NCBI RefSeq assembly: GCF_001700435.1
Contig: NZ_LYPC01000002.1
Span: forward strand, 1-64,000
Length of the DNA: 64,000 nucleotides
Origin: Paenibacillus pectinilyticus
GTDB lineage: Bacteria; Bacillota; Bacilli; Paenibacillales; NBRC-103111
Direction of reading: 5' to 3'
Below, piece by piece: positions 44,194 to 53,176 of this stretch. A program made the translations under genes and the position numbers. Below the pieces are notes generated by a model that searched no databases, had not been told where the DNA came from, and worked only from the letters and a program-made list of their open reading frames with translations. The first letter of the stretch is position 1. Each line of letters starts with the position of its first letter.

Positions 44194-46344
44194 CTATGTA
44201 TAGGCAGGTAAATGAATCGTTACCGTTGTTCCTACACCTACCGTACTTTGATAATGAATACGTCCATGGTGCTCCTCCATAATCGCGAAGCTCACCATCA
44301 TGCCAAGACCGGTACCTTTTTCCTTCGTTGTATAAAAAGGTTCCCCAATGCGCGGCAGCCGCTCCTCCGAAATCCCCTGCCCTTGATCCACAAATGCCAG
44401 CTCGACGCCGCTGTTATGACGACCTGCTGTAATCGTTAAGCTGCCGCCAGTCGGCATGGCTTCTACCGCATTTTTGATCACATTGACAAAAACTTGCTTC
44501 AACTGATTTCGCTCGCATTTGACCAGTGGAAGAATCGAATTCGCGACAAGCTCAATTTCCACGTTATTCATAATTGCTTCTGTATTCAGCAGTTGAATCA
44601 CTTCGTTCAGAATTAACAAGGTATCGTAGGGCATGTAGGCGACAGCTTGCGGCTTTGCCAAAATGAGCAGTTCACCTAGAATCAATTCAATCCGATTAAA
44701 CTCTTCTTGCATAATGTGATAGTAGCGCAGCTTACTTTCGTCATTCGCGTTGCACATTAATTTGGTAAAGCCCTTCAATGCTGTCAATGGATTTCGAATT
44801 TCATGCGCGATCCCAGCAGCTAATTGTCCAGCTACATTCAACTTTTCAGTTTTGCGAAGAAGTTCCTCCGTCTGCCTCTGAATCGTAATGTCCTGAACCG
44901 TCCCGAATAAACATAGAGCTCTTCCCCATTCGTCATATGAGGTTCTTGCTAAGGTATGCAGAATCCGTATATTTCCACCCACGACAATCCTGTAAACAAG
45001 GTCTAATGATCCGTGTTGGAGAGCGTCTTTTAAAGCCAATTTCATAGTGGAGATATCTTCAGGGTGGATGTTGTCCAAGAGAGCCTCCAAAGGAAGCCTC
45101 TGGATGGTGGAAATATCCACTTGGCAGCCAAACAACGAAATTAACTCGTCAGATAGATACACCGAATTCGAAATAACATCCCACTCATAATGTCCCAAGC
45201 CTGCAATTTCTTGAGCAATTTCTAATTTAGCTTTACTTTGAATGAGCTCAGCTTCAATTATCTTATATTCCGTAATATCATGGACTAGTCCGCGAACAGC
45301 CCTGCTTCCCCCATCTAAGAAAACCCGTTCGATTTGGGAACGCAAATACCGAATTTCACCGTCTTGACGTACAATTCTGTATTCCACATCTGATTGGCCA
45401 AGTTGAATAGCTTCTTGAATAGAAAGGCCCACTTTCTCACGATCATCAGGCAGGATAAAGGCAATGGCTTCGCTTACATGAATGACATTTGCCGCTTTGA
45501 GCGCATGAATCCGAAACATTTCATCTGACCACATGATCGTCTGTTCATTCAAATTTCTTTCAAAACTACCGAATTGCCCCAACCGCTGCGCTTGAACAAA
45601 ACGCTCTTCCACGATTTTACGGGCTGAGATATCTCGCCAAATCCCTAATTTCTGACTCCGTTTTCCTTCTTCATTTAATAACCACTTGAAATTGTTCTCA
45701 AACCACACATACCAACCCCTCTTATGAAGAAATCGACATGTTATTATGCCATGGTTATTTGCTCCATACACATGATCATCCTTAAAAATCCTGGTAAGGA
45801 GATCAATATCCTCCGGATGGCAAAAAGCCAAAACACTGGAACCATACATCTCATTCTGTTCATAACCTAGAAGTTGTTTAATAGAGGGGGATACAAATAA
45901 CAGAATGCCATCCTCCGTTGTTAATGTAATGAGATCTTGTACATACGCTGTATACTTTTTAAACATCTCATTCTCAATGGCGATATGCTTCTCGAGCATT
46001 TCAATTTTACGAATTACGATATGTAAATGATCCGCAACAGGATACACATTGACGTGTATCCATTGATTGGAAGGCTTCACATACTCTTTAAATGCCATTT
46101 CCTTACGCTCTCTTCGAGCCTGGTGAAAGTGACTATAGCAGGCATGACGAATGGCATTGGGAAACTCGGCCCACGCCATTTTGCCAAGAAGTTCTTCAGG
46201 TGACCGATTCAACATGCTTGCCCCGCATTCGTTTGCGTATATAAAATGCCAGTTTGAATCTAGAATGATAAAACCAATGGAAGCGTTCTCTTCAAACATG
46301 TTCATCTTTTTTATACGATCCCCCTTCACCCATTTCGCTATCAT
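44194..46344 (-). CDS. Multi-PAS sensor histidine kinase (sporulation KinA/KinE-type)
   Basis: 716 residues with no membrane helix. Four PAS modules are visible (starting near residues 15, 135, 255 and 375: ENASIGFIILDSNWHFIYAN is the first). HisKA follows with GQLAAGIAHEIRNPLTALKGF (phospho-His near residue 511), then HATPase motifs VNVIKNAVEAMP, DQGQGIS and GTGLGMMVSFAIMEEHHGRI. This cytosolic, orphan (no adjacent regulator) arrangement is typical of kinases that feed Spo0F/Spo0A. The start is uncertain: ATG at 46344 has no clear site, and ATG at 46305 lies 13 bases after GGGGGA. Confidence 0.88.
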   Translation of the reverse strand: MIAKWVKGDRIKKMNMFEENASIGFIILDSNWHFIYANECGASMLNRSPEELLGKMAWAEFPNAIRHACYSHFHQARRERKEMAFKEYVKPSNQWIHVNVYPVADHLHIVIRKIEMLEKHIAIENEMFKKYTAYVQDLITLTTEDGILLFVSPSIKQLLGYEQNEMYGSSVLAFCHPEDIDLLTRIFKDDHVYGANNHGIITCRFLHKRGWYVWFENNFKWLLNEEGKRSQKLGIWRDISARKIVEERFVQAQRLGQFGSFERNLNEQTIMWSDEMFRIHALKAANVIHVSEAIAFILPDDREKVGLSIQEAIQLGQSDVEYRIVRQDGEIRYLRSQIERVFLDGGSRAVRGLVHDITEYKIIEAELIQSKAKLEIAQEIAGLGHYEWDVISNSVYLSDELISLFGCQVDISTIQRLPLEALLDNIHPEDISTMKLALKDALQHGSLDLVYRIVVGGNIRILHTLARTSYDEWGRALCLFGTVQDITIQRQTEELLRKTEKLNVAGQLAAGIAHEIRNPLTALKGFTKLMCNANDESKLRYYHIMQEEFNRIELILGELLILAKPQAVAYMPYDTLLILNEVIQLLNTEAIMNNVEIELVANSILPLVKCERNQLKQVFVNVIKNAVEAMPTGGSLTITAGRHNSGVELAFVDQGQGISEERLPRIGEPFYTTKEKGTGLGMMVSFAIMEEHHGRIHYQSTVGVGTTVTIHLPAYT

Positions 46345-46385
46345 TATCGCTTACATCGAGGCAGCTCGTAAAGGAATTTTTGGCA

Positions 46386-46432
46386 AATAAATAGCAGCCA
46401 CCCCATAAATAGGAGTAGCTGCTTGTTTATTT
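46386..46432 (-). terminator. Terminator-like hairpin of the CBS-pair gene
   Basis: AGCAGC(T)ACTCC pairs with GGGGTGGCTGCT around an AT-rich loop. The T-tract is poor, so efficiency is uncertain. Confidence 0.5.
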
Positions 46433-46443
46433 CAATCCGTAGA

Positions 46444-46884
46444 CTAGTGGCTGCCTACCAGCGACTTTCCTTGCGAAATCTGGCTTAGCGCCTCGCCAGC
46501 TTCCGATTCAAAGCCGCCACGTATCGCTAAATCGCCAATCGCTACAATACCTACAAGCTCACCGTTGTCTATAACGGGCAATCGTCTTATTTGATGACTA
46601 GCCATAATTCTAGCAGCCTCATCAACAGACGTATTCGGATCTATGGTCGTCATATTGCGCGTCATGACAGTCTCGACAGCCGTAGACCCCGAGTGTTTTT
46701 CCGCGTAGCCGCGAATAACAAGATCTCGGTCTGTTACACCGCCGATGAACTTCTTTCCATCCATAACAGCAACGAAACCAATATTGTGTTCCTTCATTTT
46801 CAGCGCAATCTCGAACACGTTATCCAGCAAGGTAACGGTCACGCAGTCTTTACTCATGATGTCCTTCACTTTATGATCGGCCAC
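46444..46884 (-). CDS. CBS-pair domain protein
   Basis: 146 residues from GTG at 46884 with AAGGAGG 9 bases upstream; the ATGs just before it abut that site too closely. Two CBS motifs fill the protein: VKDIMSKDCVTVTLLDNVFEIALKM (piece: DIMSKDCVTV), GVTDRDLVIRG, then ETVMTRNMTTIDPNTSVDEAARIM (piece: VMTRNMTTI), IRRLPVIDNGELVGIVAIGDLAI. Such proteins usually sense adenine nucleotides. It resembles B. subtilis YhcV. It is a free-standing gene and not the acuB-type protein. Confidence 0.9.
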   Translation of the reverse strand: MADHKVKDIMSKDCVTVTLLDNVFEIALKMKEHNIGFVAVMDGKKFIGGVTDRDLVIRGYAEKHSGSTAVETVMTRNMTTIDPNTSVDEAARIMASHQIRRLPVIDNGELVGIVAIGDLAIRGGFESEAGEALSQISQGKSLVGSH

Positions 46885-46962
46885 TCTCATCATCCTCCTT
46901 GGTTTTCTACTCTGTGCAACAAATAATTGCTACACTAGCATTCTCCAAAGAAGCGACGGCAT

Positions 46963-48144
46963 TCATGCCATATAATCCAAAGCCATCCCTATTAATAATT
47001 TCGCTGCGTTCAGCATGGATCTCTCATCAATATCGAATTTCGGATGGTGATGCGGATAGATAATGCCATTCTCCACATTGCCAGCACCCACAAACATGAA
47101 GCAGCCTGGACGTTCTTGCAAATAATAGGAAAAGTCTTCTCCGGCCATAATAAGGGGAGACTCGTGCACGGACTCTGCTCCGAACAACGCTGAACCGACT
47201 TTATAGAAACGTTCCGCTTCGCCCGCGTCATTAATCACGGTTGGATACCCAAACTTGTAATTCAGCTCAAATGTTGCCTGTGACATCTCTGCCGTGGCTT
47301 CTACGATTCGTTCAATCCGCGCTTTCACATCTTGTCTTAGCTCTGGATTAAACGTACGAACAGTCCCGTTCAGCACACTAGATTCTGCAATGACATTGAA
47401 GCTAGATCCGCCATGAAACGAGCCGATACTCACGACACAAGGTTCAACTGGGTCTACTTGCCGGCTGACAATGGACTGCAAATTCACGACCACTTGGGAA
47501 GCTACGTACACACTATCAATCGTTTGGTGAGGTAAGCCGCCATGTCCACCTTTACCTTGGATACGGATCGTAAACTCATCTGGCGCCGCCATGAAAGCTC
47601 CTGCGCGTGTATACACATGGCCTACCGGGAATGGTGTCCATAAGTGAACGCCGAACACGGCATCGACGCCATCAAGCGCTCCCGCTTTAATCATCGAGTC
47701 AGCGCCGCCAGGAGAAATCTCTTCAGCGTGCTGGAACAGAAAGACCAAATTACCTTTCAGCTCCGCTCGATGTTGGCTGGCTACTTTCGCAATTCCGAGC
47801 AAGGTGGATGTATGTGCATCATGCCCGCACGCATGCATAATCCCGTCCTTCGTTGATGCATATGCACAACTCTTCTTCTCATCTTGAATAGGGAGCGCGT
47901 CCATATCTGCACGAAGGGCAACCGTAGGCCCCTCACCGCCGCCGCGGAGGAATCCGACAACACCATTTCCGCCAACGCCTGTGCGCACTTCAATATCCCA
48001 ACTTCGCAGGTGATTCGCAACAAATTCTGCTGTCTGATATTCATGATAAGAAAGCTCTGGATTTTGATGTAAATAGCGTCTCCAACCTACCATTTCCTCA
48101 AATATAGCTTGGAGATCTTCTTGAAAATGATTCATCTGGCACAT
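46963..48144 (-). CDS. M20 family amidohydrolase / N-acyl-amino acid deacylase
   Basis: 393 residues. Metal-dependent hydrolase of N-acylated amino acids or related conjugates. RRYLHQNPELSYHEYQT opens the family; RADMDALPIQD, MHACGHDAHTS, FQHAEEISPGGA, GVHLWT and GEDFSYY give the metal and catalytic residues. The dimerisation lid domain (GKGGHGGLPHQTIDSV) is complete. It is cytosolic. Start is ambiguous: ATG at 48144 lies 3 bases after AGGAGG, and ATG at 48135 is 12 bases away. Confidence 0.9.
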   Translation of the reverse strand: MCQMNHFQEDLQAIFEEMVGWRRYLHQNPELSYHEYQTAEFVANHLRSWDIEVRTGVGGNGVVGFLRGGGEGPTVALRADMDALPIQDEKKSCAYASTKDGIMHACGHDAHTSTLLGIAKVASQHRAELKGNLVFLFQHAEEISPGGADSMIKAGALDGVDAVFGVHLWTPFPVGHVYTRAGAFMAAPDEFTIRIQGKGGHGGLPHQTIDSVYVASQVVVNLQSIVSRQVDPVEPCVVSIGSFHGGSSFNVIAESSVLNGTVRTFNPELRQDVKARIERIVEATAEMSQATFELNYKFGYPTVINDAGEAERFYKVGSALFGAESVHESPLIMAGEDFSYYLQERPGCFMFVGAGNVENGIIYPHHHPKFDIDERSMLNAAKLLIGMALDYMA

Positions 48145-48339
48145 CCACCTCCTATTCTCTAACCCTTACATTTCTATAAATTGATGTCTTGGAACCTATT
48201 CTATCAAATATTAGACTTCGTTTCATCTTTAAAGTGCCATCAAATATTAGAATTTACACAGGGCAATCGACTTGCAGAACCATAAGAAACATACTATCAT
48301 GAGAAAAGAATGCATACGTACAATATGGAGGCGTTAGAA

Positions 48340-48687
48340 TTGATTATTGAAGCAACTGGCTTAACAGGTCTCAAAAGTGATTTGGCTCACCTAGACGAAG
48401 TAACAACTAAACTTGGTTTTGTTCGCTGGCAGTGGGAATACACACGTGCTACTTACGATTTTAAAATGGAAGATAAAGCAAGTAAGGCTGTTTATTTCTT
48501 ACGTGTGAATGCCCGTGTAGAAACAGGCAAGCTAGAATCTCCATATGCCGTGCTATACCTCGAAGAAGCATACATAGGTAAAGAAACGTTCCCTCATGGA
48601 TTAGATTACAACTCCCCAATTCCTGAGAACGTGCTCAAAATCTCCAAACAAAAATTAGATCAACTGCAACAATTATTAGCAGACTAG
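48340..48687 (+). CDS. YugN-like family protein
   Basis: 115 residues from TTG at 48340 (MIIEATGLTGLKSDLAHLDEV), with GGAGG 8 bases upstream; the longer frame from 48310 lacks a site. The order of elements (LGFVRWQWEYTRATYDFKMED, FLRVNARVETGKLESPYAVLYL; short pieces WQWEYTRATYDFKM, YFLRVNAR, AVLYLEEAYIG) matches YugN-like (PF08868) proteins. Function unknown. ftsW follows 13 bases downstream. Confidence 0.8.
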   Translation: MIIEATGLTGLKSDLAHLDEVTTKLGFVRWQWEYTRATYDFKMEDKASKAVYFLRVNARVETGKLESPYAVLYLEEAYIGKETFPHGLDYNSPIPENVLKISKQKLDQLQQLLAD

Positions 48688-48700
48688 GCGCGGGATCAGC

Positions 48701-49867
48701 ATGAATCCCCCTCGCAGAGGAACGCCGGATTTTCTGCTGCTCTTATTAACCTTTGTACTGGTCTGCTTTGGTTTGCTCATGGTATTCAGTGCAAGCTCGA
48801 TGACAAGCGCTTACCGGTGGGGGGATCCTTGGTTTTTTACCAAGAAACAGTTATTCGCGGTTGGAATCGGTACGGTCTTCATGCTCTTCGGCATGAATGT
48901 TCACTACACGAAGATCAAGAAGCTCGTTATTCCCGCTTTCTTCTTTATTGTGTTAGGCTTGATCTTCGTTATCTTCACAAGTAAGGCCAATGGTGCGAGC
49001 AGCTGGTACTCACTTGGGAAATACGGAATTCAGCCAACTGAGTTTGCTAAATTGATTGTTATTCTCTATTTATCTTCTCTCATCAGCAATAAAGAAGAGA
49101 AATTCAGAAGCTTCCGCAAGGGGCTTCTCCCTGCCATCGTCATCGTAGGATTCGTTTGCGGGTTGATCCTGCTCCAGCCTGATTTTGGTTCCTGTATGAT
49201 ACTCGTAGCATGCTCAGCCATTGTCATTGTGGTCGGAGGGTCCAACCTCAAGCATATCTTTTATCTCGGCATCATTCTTGCTGTCGTTGTCGGTATCGGG
49301 GTTTTACTCTATTTATTATTAGGGGATACTAGCTCTTATCGGGTCAGCCGATTAACTTCGTTCATGGATCCTTTCGCGGATCCGCAAGGCTCAGGCTTGC
49401 AAGTTGTGCAATCCTTGTACGCCTTTGGTCATGGCGGCTTGACAGGCGCAGGATTTGGACAAGGTATTCAGAAGCTGCACTACTTACCAGAGGCACATAA
49501 TGATTTTATTTTTGCCATTATTGGCGAAGAACTAGGCTTCATTGGCAGCTCCTTGTTCCTGCTCGTTTATCTCCTATTCATTTGGCGGGGTATTCTGATT
49601 GCAGTCCGTTGCCCCGACATGTTTGGCATGTTATCCGGCGTAGGGATTATGGTCATGTTCGCCATCCAAGCCTTTATTAATATCGGCGGTGTCACAGGGA
49701 CCATTCCACTTACGGGCGTAACACTGCCTTTCATCTCGGCAGGCGGTTCATCTATGATGGTTTCCCTAGCCAGTATGGGAATTATTCTCGGTATTTCGCG
49801 CGAGCAATCCCATAAAGAAGCCCCATCCAAACAAAAAGCACAGAAAAAAAGACCCTTATCGACTTAA
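48701..49867 (+). CDS. ftsW: SEDS peptidoglycan glycosyltransferase FtsW
   Basis: 388 residues, ten membrane helices. It polymerises lipid II at the division septum. SEDS signatures: SWYSLGKYGIQPTEFAKL (catalytic loop region), LQPDFGS, HNDFIFAIIGEELGFIGS, and VTGTIPLTGVTLPFISAGGSSMM. The short basic C-terminal tail is cytosolic. FtsW, SpoVE and RodA are hard to separate by sequence. FtsW is favoured by the nearby ylaN and by the MNPPRRGTPDF N-terminus. Confidence 0.88.
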   Translation: MNPPRRGTPDFLLLLLTFVLVCFGLLMVFSASSMTSAYRWGDPWFFTKKQLFAVGIGTVFMLFGMNVHYTKIKKLVIPAFFFIVLGLIFVIFTSKANGASSWYSLGKYGIQPTEFAKLIVILYLSSLISNKEEKFRSFRKGLLPAIVIVGFVCGLILLQPDFGSCMILVACSAIVIVVGGSNLKHIFYLGIILAVVVGIGVLLYLLLGDTSSYRVSRLTSFMDPFADPQGSGLQVVQSLYAFGHGGLTGAGFGQGIQKLHYLPEAHNDFIFAIIGEELGFIGSSLFLLVYLLFIWRGILIAVRCPDMFGMLSGVGIMVMFAIQAFINIGGVTGTIPLTGVTLPFISAGGSSMMVSLASMGIILGISREQSHKEAPSKQKAQKKRPLST

Positions 49868-49889
49868 TTGTACGTCGATGGGGTCTTTT
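49845..49889. terminator. Bidirectional terminator between ftsW and the second Asp23 gene
   Basis: AAAAGACCC pairs with GGGTCTTTT around an inner ATCGAC / GTCGAT stem. It overlaps the last codons of ftsW and ends before the minus-strand stop at 49891. Confidence 0.85.
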
Positions 49890-49890
49890 C

Positions 49891-50268
49891 TTATTTCACA
49901 CGCAACTGTTCTTCGGTTTCTTCCTCTGTAAATGCGACACCTTCTACTTTCACATTCACTTCGACTACCGTTAAGCCCGTCATATTTTCAACAGCTTCCC
50001 GTACGTTCTCTTGGAGATCTCTGCAGACATCCTGGATACGGGAACCGTATTTAACGATTACTCGCAAATCGATCGCTGCCTCAACTTGTCCAACCTCAAC
50101 CGAGACGCCGCGTTGCACGTTCTTACCACTCAGGCGCTTAGCCAAGCCCTCTGAGATACCGCCTGACATCCCAGCTATGCCTGCTGTTTCCAAGGCCGCT
50201 AGCCCTGCGATTGTCGATACTACATCATCAGAAATACGAATTAAGCCGGTTTGAATGTCTTCGGACAT
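49891..50268 (-). CDS. Asp23/Gls24 family protein (second copy)
   Basis: 125 residues from ATG at 50268 with AGGGAG 8 bases upstream. Asp23 features: IRISDDVVSTIAGLAALETAGIAGMSG (pieces: RISDDVVSTIAGLAAL), GVSVEVGQVEAAIDLRVIVKYG, VREAVENMTGLTVVEVNVKVEGV. An acidic tail (EEETEEQ) is unlike the YloU-type copy at 7478-7837. It is convergent with ftsW and divergent from the antiporter. Confidence 0.9.
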   Translation of the reverse strand: MSEDIQTGLIRISDDVVSTIAGLAALETAGIAGMSGGISEGLAKRLSGKNVQRGVSVEVGQVEAAIDLRVIVKYGSRIQDVCRDLQENVREAVENMTGLTVVEVNVKVEGVAFTEEETEEQLRVK

Positions 50269-50428
50269 ACGGATCACTCCCTAAACTTGGTATAAATCTA
50301 TTGTAATAAGAACAAATGCGTAAAGCAAGAACTCCCTGTCCATATCCATTTTAATTTACATTAGCATCCAAACTAGGTATATTAAAAGAAGTTAAAAAGT
50401 TCCAATATATAGAGTCGGAGGGTTTCCA

Positions 50429-51475
50429 TTGAAAGGAAAATTGTTTTACGTTGGTTTACTGGTTTCATTCATTGCAGCCGGTGTCGCGCATTACATGCAT
50501 CTGAATGCAACAGCACAATTCATTATCGCATGTGCAGCGATCGTTTTCGTAGCTGGGTTCTTAGGAAAAGCCACAGAAAGTGTGGCTCATTATGCAGGTG
50601 AGCGTATGGGCGGCTTCCTCAATGCCACTTTCGGAAATGCAGCCGAGCTCATTATCGCCTTCTTTTTAGTGCGTGATGGCCTCTACGATGTCGTTAAAGC
50701 GAGCCTTACAGGTGCCATTATCGGAAACCTGCTTCTCGTTCTTGGACTGAGTATATTTACAGGCGGGCTCAAATTCAAAGAACAATCCTTTAATATCAAG
50801 CTCGCCTCCCATAACTCTTCTCTGATGATTCTAGGTGTTGTAGCGCTGTTCATACCTGCGATCTTCGCAGGGGGCTTAACCACCAAGGAAACATCCTCCA
50901 TGAGTTTGATTGTGGCGATTATTTTAATCATAGCCTATCTTCTCTGGCTGTTCTTCTCCATGGTGACACACAAGAGTGTGCTCTCCGATGAAGCCATCGA
51001 ACACGGTGAAGCTGCTTGGTCCAAAGGCACCTCCATCCTCTTTCTCTTTGTAGCCACGGTTATGGTTGCCTTTACGAGTGAATGGCTTGTGGGAACGCTG
51101 GAAGAAGTCACTCACAAATTCGGGCTCTCTGAACTCTTCGTCGGTGCATTCCTGATCGCGATCATTGGTAATGCAGCAGAGCATAGCGCAGCTGTCATGA
51201 TGGCTATGAAAAATAAGATGGGAGCAGCGGTTGAAATCGCAGTGGGCAGCTCCTTGCAAATCGCTTTATTCGTAGCTCCGGTGCTGATTATCCTCAGCTT
51301 TTTCGTTAGTGGAACGCCGATGAACATTGTTTTCACCAAATATGAAATCGCAGCGATTGGTGTAGCGGTCTTCATTACGAAGTCCATCACACAAGATGGT
51401 TCAACGAACTGGTATGAAGGTCTTCTGCTAATGTTCGTTTACGTCATTCTCGGTGTCGTTTTCTTCCTCGTTTAA
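50429..51475 (+). CDS. cax: Ca2+/H+ antiporter (CAX family, YfkE-like)
   Basis: 348 residues from TTG at 50429 with CGGAGGG upstream. Cation/proton exchanger with about eleven helices. The two inverted c-repeats are complete: GGFLNATFGNAAELIIAFF (first) and VGAFLIAIIGNAAEHSAAV (second), each with the essential GNxxE. It exports Ca2+ or other divalent cations using the proton gradient. It is isolated, with its own terminator. A second calcium system, the YloB pump, is in the same window. Confidence 0.94.
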   Translation: MKGKLFYVGLLVSFIAAGVAHYMHLNATAQFIIACAAIVFVAGFLGKATESVAHYAGERMGGFLNATFGNAAELIIAFFLVRDGLYDVVKASLTGAIIGNLLLVLGLSIFTGGLKFKEQSFNIKLASHNSSLMILGVVALFIPAIFAGGLTTKETSSMSLIVAIILIIAYLLWLFFSMVTHKSVLSDEAIEHGEAAWSKGTSILFLFVATVMVAFTSEWLVGTLEEVTHKFGLSELFVGAFLIAIIGNAAEHSAAVMMAMKNKMGAAVEIAVGSSLQIALFVAPVLIILSFFVSGTPMNIVFTKYEIAAIGVAVFITKSITQDGSTNWYEGLLLMFVYVILGVVFFLV

Positions 51476-51492
51476 GTACATACAACCACAAC

Positions 51493-51522
51493 AAAAAAAG
51501 TAACCCCTCGGGGTTACTTTTT
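51493..51522. terminator. Bidirectional terminator between cax and ylaN
   Basis: AAAAAGTAACCCC pairs with GGGGTTACTTTTT with a 2- to 3-base loop. It overlaps the last codons of the minus-strand ylaN. Confidence 0.9.
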
Positions 51523-51801
51523 GTTGTTCAACGCTTCATACAGCTGCGCAAGATTACGTTCAAGCTTATTGAGAATTTGTTTGCCTGGCAATTCGGAGAT
51601 CAGTCCCGCTCGAATGGCAAAATCAATTTCCCGCGATAGTCCGTACATTTGCGTATCTAATACCTCTTCGTATAGCGGACATTGACGTGTCGTCAAATTC
51701 TCCATCTGTACTTCGATCAGCTTTTCGATTTTATCTGCATCTTCTTGGAGAAGATTAAGCGCTTTTTGATTCATGTCTAACAGTAGATCAGATGAAGACA
51801 T
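51514..51801 (-). CDS. ylaN: YlaN family protein (DUF1507)
   Basis: 95 residues from ATG at 51801 with AGGGGGAA upstream; the longer frame to 51876 has no support. The motif [24 protein letters not shown] (pieces: [16 protein letters not shown]) is nearly invariant in YlaN. The protein is essential in some growth conditions in B. subtilis and has been linked to iron homeostasis through Fur. It is compact, helical and cytosolic. In B. subtilis ylaN lies beside ftsW; here a cax and an Asp23 gene intervene. Confidence 0.93.
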   Translation of the reverse strand: MSSSDLLLDMNQKALNLLQEDADKIEKLIEVQMENLTTRQCPLYEEVLDTQMYGLSREIDFAIRAGLISELPGKQILNKLERNLAQLYEALNNKK

Positions 51802-51877
51802 TCCCAACTTCCCCCTATACGCAAAGTCATCCGTCCTTATATGATCTATATTAAGCGAAATTGCCGTAATATACAAG

Positions 51878-51912
51878 AGAAGGTACCCTCAGAGATTCTG
51901 AGAATACCTTCT
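51878..51912. other. Long hairpin between the HPr-like gene and ylaN
   Basis: AGAAGGTA and CTCAGAG pair with CTGAG and TACCTTCT. There is no clear T-tract on the minus strand, so it is either a weak terminator of the HPr-like gene or an RNA-stability hairpin. Confidence 0.45.
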
Positions 51913-51925
51913 TCTTCACATAAAT

Positions 51926-52174
51926 CTATTCTTGAACGACATTAACGCCCAAACTGTGCTTCGCGAATACTTCAGCCATAGCCGCTTTAGCTTCTTCTGC
52001 ATCTGGACCATGAACATGTAAATCATAGTTGCTGGAGCTCAACAACGTCGTGAACAATCCAAGAATACTCTTTACATCGATATACTTATTGTCATATTGA
52101 AGAACGATGGATGATCTGAATTTGTTAGCGGTTTGGGAAATCTCAACAATTGCGGCATTATTAGCACTTGGCAT
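51926..52174 (-). CDS. HPr-like protein lacking the catalytic histidine
   Basis: 82 residues from ATG at 52174 with GGAGG 8 bases upstream, which fixes the start. From residue ~6 on it aligns without gaps with B. subtilis HPr helix 1 onwards: ISQTANKFRSSIVLQYD (HPr VQTASKYDADVNLEYN) and YIDVKSILGL (HPr TVNLKSIMGV), so Ser36 matches the HPrK target Ser46. The first beta strand is absent (10 residues shorter) and Asn5 replaces the phosphotransfer His15. It therefore cannot be a PTS phosphocarrier. A Crh-like regulatory role is possible but unproven. It is monocistronic, between TVP38 and ylaN. Confidence 0.8.
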   Translation of the reverse strand: MPSANNAAIVEISQTANKFRSSIVLQYDNKYIDVKSILGLFTTLLSSSNYDLHVHGPDAEEAKAAMAEVFAKHSLGVNVVQE

Positions 52175-52289
52175 ATTTCATTCCTCCATTATAGTCGCAT
52201 CTGAATTGGTCGTCTTGCTCCCTCTATGATAACTTGGAAACGTAATGGAAAGCAACTAGAAAATTTCCTGCATTCTCCATGAAAGCCCT

Positions 52290-52973
52290 TTATTTCGCCT
52301 TCGGCGCAAGCGCTCTCTTTACGCTATTTCCTAGAAACAATAAAACAACTAGGATCCCTAATAATAAAAGCAATCTTCCTTTGTACCGCTGGAAATGAAA
52401 TAAATCGTGTGCAATCATCGATTCCAGGAATACAATCGGAAATTTGCCCAGAATCGTTCCCCAGAAAAACTGTCTGAATTTCATGCGAGTAAGTCCCGCA
52501 GAGAAATTAATCGCCGAAGAAGGCAATATTGGAATCAGACGTCCAATCAATACATATAAGAAGCCATGCTGTTCCATACGTTTACTGAACTGTGTAACTA
52601 ATGGAAAACGGTCTAATTTCTTTTCGACCCAAGCATGTCCATAATATCGAGCAAAATAAAAAGACGAAATCGCCCCTAAACATGACATCACATAGTTCAC
52701 AACAAATCCCATTTTAATTCCAAATATAGCAACGTTAGTACCCGCTACAACGACGAACGGAATGAACGGAAAAAACGTTTGGCAGAATATCAAGGCCATT
52801 CCAATGACTTTACCAGGCCAACCAATTTCCCTAAGATGCCAAGACAATTGCCGCATATTACTATGTGCGAGCTTAATGCCTACGTGGTTAAAGAAAAAGA
52901 AATAAACCAAACCAATGACCATAATGCAAATAAAAATAAGAAGTCCTGTACGTTTACTTTTCAATGCCGACAA
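52290..52973 (-). CDS. TVP38/TMEM64 family membrane protein
   Basis: 227 residues, about six hydrophobic segments. Bacterial members of the SNARE-associated/DedA superfamily; some act as lipid scramblases or in membrane homeostasis. FFPFIPFVVVAGTNVAIFG, YVMSCLGAISSFYFARYYG and LIGRLIPILPSSAINFSAGL (the FxR-xxP motif region: GRLIPILP) define it. The start is TTG at 52973, about 11 bases after GGGGAGG. It is cytosol-to-membrane with no signal cleavage expected. Confidence 0.85.
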   Translation of the reverse strand: MSALKSKRTGLLIFICIMVIGLVYFFFFNHVGIKLAHSNMRQLSWHLREIGWPGKVIGMALIFCQTFFPFIPFVVVAGTNVAIFGIKMGFVVNYVMSCLGAISSFYFARYYGHAWVEKKLDRFPLVTQFSKRMEQHGFLYVLIGRLIPILPSSAINFSAGLTRMKFRQFFWGTILGKFPIVFLESMIAHDLFHFQRYKGRLLLLLGILVVLLFLGNSVKRALAPKAK

Positions 52974-53136
52974 AATTCGACCATCCTCCCCTAGACCAAA
53001 CTCATTGTAACATGTTACAAGAAGTTCAGGAAGAGAAAACTGGTGATCACAATTCTACGATTTCGCTCTCTTCGATCCGACGAAAATCAACCTTCATGCT
53101 ACCTTCAGTTTTCTCTATTTCTATGACTTTTATGAA

Positions 53137-53167
53137 TAAAAAAAGTACTTGTCCTTAGACAAGCACT
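53137..53167 (-). terminator. Rho-independent terminator of the GGDEF gene
   Basis: On the minus strand GTGCTTGTC pairs with GACAAGTAC (TAAG loop, one G-U pair), followed by a run of seven to eight T's. Confidence 0.9.
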
Positions 53168-53176
53168 CGCGCTTCG

